The translations under genes were made by a program, and so were the position numbers. DNA of 64,000 nucleotides from Stutzerimonas azotifigens DSM 17556 (GTDB lineage: Bacteria > Pseudomonadota > Gammaproteobacteria > Pseudomonadales > Pseudomonadaceae), in the NCBI RefSeq assembly GCF_000425625.1, contig NZ_KE384409.1:153056-217055 (forward strand), written 5' to 3'. Within the stretch, counting starts at the first letter, position 1. Each line of letters opens with the position of its first letter. This document shows positions 61,494-64,000 of the stretch, piece by piece. Below the pieces are notes generated by a model that saw only the letters and a program-made list of their open reading frames with translations, was not told where the DNA came from and did no database searches.

Positions 61494-62049
61494 TGTGGAA
61501 GGCGCGCCCTCGCGGCGACATCGCCAGCCAGGAGGCTCGGCACGGCGCTTGGTAGGAGCGGCCTTGGCCGCGAATGGGTGGTGGAGACTCGTTCACGGTC
61601 GAGACCCACACAAAAGCGTCGCCCCGAGGGCGGGCCTCCCACAAAAGCGAGCGGTGCCCACCGAATCCTGTGGGAGGCGCGCCCCCGCGGCGACATCGCC
61701 GGCCAGGAGGCTCGGCACGGCGCCTGGTGGGAGCGGCCCTGGCCGCGAATGGGTGGAGGAGACTCGTTCGTGGTCGAGACCCACACAAAAGCCTCGCCCC
61801 GAGGGCGGGCGTCCCACAAAAGCGAGCAATGCCCACCGAATCCTGTGGGAGGCGCCCTCGCGGCGAATCGCCGGCCAGGAGGCTCGGCACGGCGCTTGGT
61901 GGGAGCGGCCCTGGCCGCGAATGGGCCGTGAAGACTCTTCGCGGTCGAGACCCACACAAAAGCATCGCCCCGAGGGCGGGCCTCCCACAAAAGCGAGCGG
62001 TGCCCACCGAATCCTGTGGGAGGCGCGCGCCCGCGGCGACCTAGCAGCC
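61494..62049. repeat. Tandem array of about 175-bp REP-cluster units (747-bp intergenic region)
   Basis: The gap 61466-62212 contains three near-identical head-to-tail units (61494-61668, 61669-61843 and 61844-62014; 175, 175 and 171 bp) and a partial fourth (62015 to about 62049). Each unit has three REP-like palindromes: TGTGGGAGGCGCGCCC..GCGGCGA, GGTGGGAGCGGCCCTGGCCGCGA and, on the opposite strand, TTTTGTGGGAGGCCCGCC..GGGGCGA. No coding signal is present. After the array, an A/T-rich stretch (62080-62120) holds GTTATAAAA, a possible -10 for the next gene. Confidence 0.92.
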
Positions 62050-62212
62050 TTCGACCAAGTGACTATTGCCACCGCCCTCTTTAAACGATACAAATCGTCT
62101 CGTTATAAAAACAACGAAGCAGGGATCCGGCAGTTTCGCCATCGCCGTCCATACTTCTCCTTCACCAGCAGCCCGCCGCCCCACGGGTTGCCCGACAGGC
62201 AGGAGACGCCCC

Positions 62213-63373
62213 ATGTCCACCCAGGTAATTCTTCCCCGCATCCTCGAGGTCGGTGCCGGCGCCAGCCAGAAGCTGCCAGCCATCCTGAGCGCCCTCGACT
62301 GCCGCAAGCCGCTGATCGTCACCGACAAGATGATGGTCAAGCTCGGCTATGCCGGGCGTCTGCAGGACGCCCTGGCCAGCGCCGACATCGCCAGCGACCT
62401 GTTCGACGACACCGTGCCCGAACCCACCGCCGCCTCCATCCAGGCGGGCGTGGACAAGGTTCGTGGCGGCGACTACGACGCCATCGTCGCGCTCGGTGGC
62501 GGCAGCCCGATCGACAGCGCCAAGGCCATCGCCATCCTCGGCAAGCACGGCGGCAAGGTGCGCGACTACAAGTTCCCGCGCGTGGTCAACGAAGCCGGGC
62601 TGCCGATCGTGGCCATCCCCACCACCGCCGGCACCGGCTCGGAGGTGACCCGCTTCACCATCATCACCGACGAGACCAGCGACGAGAAAATGCTCTGCGT
62701 CGGCATCGGCTTCATGCCGGTCGCCGCGCTGGTGGATTACGAGTTGACCCTCAGCGTGCCGCAACGCACCACCGCCGACACCGGCATCGATTCGCTGACC
62801 CATGCCATCGAGGCCTATGTCAGCCGCAAGGCCAACCCCTACAGCGACAGCCAGGCGATCGCCGCCATGCACCTGCTCGGCCCGAACCTGCAGCGCGCCT
62901 ATCACAACGGCGACGACCGCCAGGCCCGCGAGGCCATGATGCTCGGCGCGACCCTGGCCGGGGTGGCCTTCTCCAACGCCTCGGTGGCCCTGGTGCACGG
63001 CATGAGCCGGCCGATCGGCGCCTTCTTCCACGTACCGCACGGGCTGTCCAACGCCATGCTGCTGCCGACCGTGACGGCCTATTCGATCCCGGCCGCGCCC
63101 GAGCGCTACGCCACCTGCGCCCGCGCCATCGGCGCGGCCGGTCACGACGACGACACCGACACCGCCAACGGCAAGCTGCTCGAGGCGCTGGAAGCCCTGA
63201 ACCGCGACCTGAAGGTGCCGACGCTCGCCGAGTTCGGCGCCGACAAGGCGCGCTTCGACCAGTTGCTGCCGACCATGGCCGAGCAGGCCCTGGCGTCCGG
63301 CTCGCCGGGCAACAACCCGCGCGTGCCCAGCGCCGAGGAAATCATCGAGCTGTACCGCAAGATCTGGCCCTGA
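62213..63373 (+). CDS. Iron-containing (group III) alcohol dehydrogenase
   Basis: The 386-residue NAD(P)-dependent enzyme has the cofactor motif VALGGGSPIDSAKAI and the substrate/NAD region AIPTTAGTGSEVTRF. Metal ligands lie in TGIDSLTHAIEAYVS, ALVHGMSRPIG and HGLSNAMLLPTV. The ATG at 62213 follows AGGAGACGCCCC. It is followed by a semialdehyde dehydrogenase gene, suggesting oxidation of a hydroxy acid or diol to a semialdehyde that is then made into an acyl-CoA. A MITE-like element begins at its stop codon. Confidence 0.92.
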   Translation: MSTQVILPRILEVGAGASQKLPAILSALDCRKPLIVTDKMMVKLGYAGRLQDALASADIASDLFDDTVPEPTAASIQAGVDKVRGGDYDAIVALGGGSPIDSAKAIAILGKHGGKVRDYKFPRVVNEAGLPIVAIPTTAGTGSEVTRFTIITDETSDEKMLCVGIGFMPVAALVDYELTLSVPQRTTADTGIDSLTHAIEAYVSRKANPYSDSQAIAAMHLLGPNLQRAYHNGDDRQAREAMMLGATLAGVAFSNASVALVHGMSRPIGAFFHVPHGLSNAMLLPTVTAYSIPAAPERYATCARAIGAAGHDDDTDTANGKLLEALEALNRDLKVPTLAEFGADKARFDQLLPTMAEQALASGSPGNNPRVPSAEEIIELYRKIWP

Positions 63374-63513
63374 GAACTTGGTCACGATTTCGCGAGCTAG
63401 AGCGATGCAAGGCAAAACAAACGAAGAAGCGGAGTTTACGAGTTGTAAATGAGCATTTTGAGTTTGTTTTTAACGCAGCAGCGCCGACGCGCAGCAGATC
63501 GTGAACAGGTTCT
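63373..63513. mobile_element. MITE-like element (141 bp) with terminal inverted repeats
   Basis: The left end AGAACTTGGTCACGAT and the inverted right end AGAACCTGTTCACGAT match at 13 of 16 positions. Between them lies GCGAGCTAGAGCGATGCAAG and a stretch with GAGTTTGTTTTTAACG. TGA occurs on both sides of the GAAC...GTTC termini, consistent with a 3-bp target duplication, and the left TGA is the stop codon of the alcohol dehydrogenase. Similar sequences are dispersed in gammaproteobacterial genomes, from memory. No transposase is encoded. Confidence 0.75.
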
Positions 63514-63581
63514 GAGGCCAGCGCCCTTCAACCGAACAGGACACCGGCCCCCGGCCGCACGGACAACAAGAGGAACCTCCC

Positions 63582-64000
63582 ATGAGCGTCATAGGACATT
63601 TGATCAACGGCCAGCTCCGCGAAGACAGCGCCCGCACCCAGGACGTGTTCAACCCCGCCACCGGCGCGGCCAGCAAGCAGGTGGCGCTGGCCTCCCGGGC
63701 CACCGTCGAGGAAGCCGTCGCCGCAGCGCAGGCCGCTTTCCCCGCCTGGCGTGACACCCCGCCGATGAAGCGCGCGCGCATCATGTTCCGCTTCAAGGAA
63801 CTGCTGGAAAAGAATGCCGACAGGATCTGCGAGCTGATCGGCCAGGAGCACGGCAAGATCCTGCACGATGCCGCCGGCGAGCTGCAGCGCGGCATCGAGA
63901 ACGTCGAATATGCCTGCGGCGCGCCCGAACTGCTCAAGGGCGAGTACAGCAAGAACGTCGGCCCGGACATCGACTCCTGGAGCCAGTTCCAGCCGCTGGG
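63582..64000 (+). CDS. CoA-acylating methylmalonate-semialdehyde dehydrogenase (MmsA/BauC type), N-terminal part
   Basis: Only the first 139 codons are inside the window. The sequence MSVIGHLINGQLREDSARTQDVFNPATG, AAFPAWRDTPPMKRARIMFRFKELLEK, EEHGK-type QEHGKILHDAAGELQRGIENVEYAC and the last visible residues DSWSQFQPLG match the N-terminal half of MmsA/BauC enzymes. These convert methylmalonate or malonate semialdehyde to propionyl- or acetyl-CoA. The ATG at 63582 follows AGAGGAACCTCC. The catalytic Cys region is outside the window. It may be co-transcribed with the upstream alcohol dehydrogenase, with a MITE in between. Confidence 0.88.
   Translation, partial: MSVIGHLINGQLREDSARTQDVFNPATGAASKQVALASRATVEEAVAAAQAAFPAWRDTPPMKRARIMFRFKELLEKNADRICELIGQEHGKILHDAAGELQRGIENVEYACGAPELLKGEYSKNVGPDIDSWSQFQPL

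Noticed and set aside
61494-62049. CRISPR array
   Set aside because: Units are about 175 bp and nearly identical throughout, with no short repeat-unique spacer pattern and no cas genes.
61390-62093. Repetitive open frames within the 175-bp array that look like a repeat protein
   Set aside because: Open frames occur on both strands because of high GC and unit length. The DNA is made of palindromes, and there is no start with a ribosome-binding site.
63449-63754. A 101-codon open frame starting in the MITE region
   Set aside because: It is out of frame with the clear MmsA/BauC-type gene starting at 63582 and is low-complexity.

Overview
The window is about 64 kb of GC-rich (roughly two-thirds G+C) gammaproteobacterial chromosome. 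Gene content, gene order and dispersed repeat families point to a pseudomonad, most likely of the Pseudomonas stutzeri (Stutzerimonas) group. From leuA to valS (about 1-38 kb) the order matches, from memory, the P. aeruginosa block leuA - der - bamB - hisS - ispG - rodZ - pilF - rlmN - ndk - isc operon - cysE - trmJ - suhB - secFD - yajC - tgt - queA - lptGF - pepA - holC - valS. No rRNA, CRISPR array, prophage or transposase gene was seen. There is one tRNA gene, tRNA-Leu(CAA).

Region 1 (1-38 kb) is housekeeping. It holds the 3' end of plsB and leuA. A long minus-strand series follows for translation and envelope functions (der, bamB, yfgM, hisS, ispG, rodZ, pilF, rlmN, ndk). Next comes the complete ISC iron-sulfur operon (iscR-iscS-iscU-iscA-hscB-hscA-fdx-iscX), whose iscR promoter is overlapped by an IscR-type operator. 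cysE and trmJ lie just upstream of it on the same strand. After suhB come the Sec translocon accessory genes with the queuosine genes (queA-tgt-yajC-secD-secF), then tRNA-Leu, a cold-shock gene with a long leader, lptF/lptG, and pepA-holC-hypothetical-valS. Genes are tightly packed, often with ATGA or TGATG overlaps, and several use GTG or TTG starts.

Region 2 (38-54.4 kb) is more variable. It has a NhaD Na+/H+ antiporter gene preceded by a leader that folds into a compact multi-stem structure (possible ion-responsive riboswitch) and followed 4 nt later by a small winged-helix-like gene. It also has a lipoprotein alpha/beta hydrolase, rlmF, a GNAT enzyme, yejK, a GST-like protein, a GIY-YIG protein, mltF (possibly leaderless), ybaK, an iron-uptake-type operon (DUF3649-PepSY-DUF3325), an EamA transporter and a DUF3203 protein. 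The most unusual gene set is a divergent LysR regulator facing a translationally coupled pair: a clavaminate-synthase-like Fe(II)/2-oxoglutarate amino-acid hydroxylase and a LysE-family exporter. A perfect T-N11-A operator lies between them. This looks like a make-and-export module for a hydroxylated amino acid.

Region 3 (54.4-64 kb) holds proline catabolism (putA with a PruR-like AraC regulator) and a second-type Lon protease (AsrA-like) with a sigma-32-like promoter. A Fe-alcohol dehydrogenase and the start of an mmsA/bauC-type CoA-acylating semialdehyde dehydrogenase close the window. The intergenic spaces from 23 kb onward hold several repeat families: a 7-bp tandem repeat, REP-like palindromes, a three-unit array of about 175-bp REP clusters, and a 141-bp MITE-like element that begins at the stop codon of the alcohol dehydrogenase gene.
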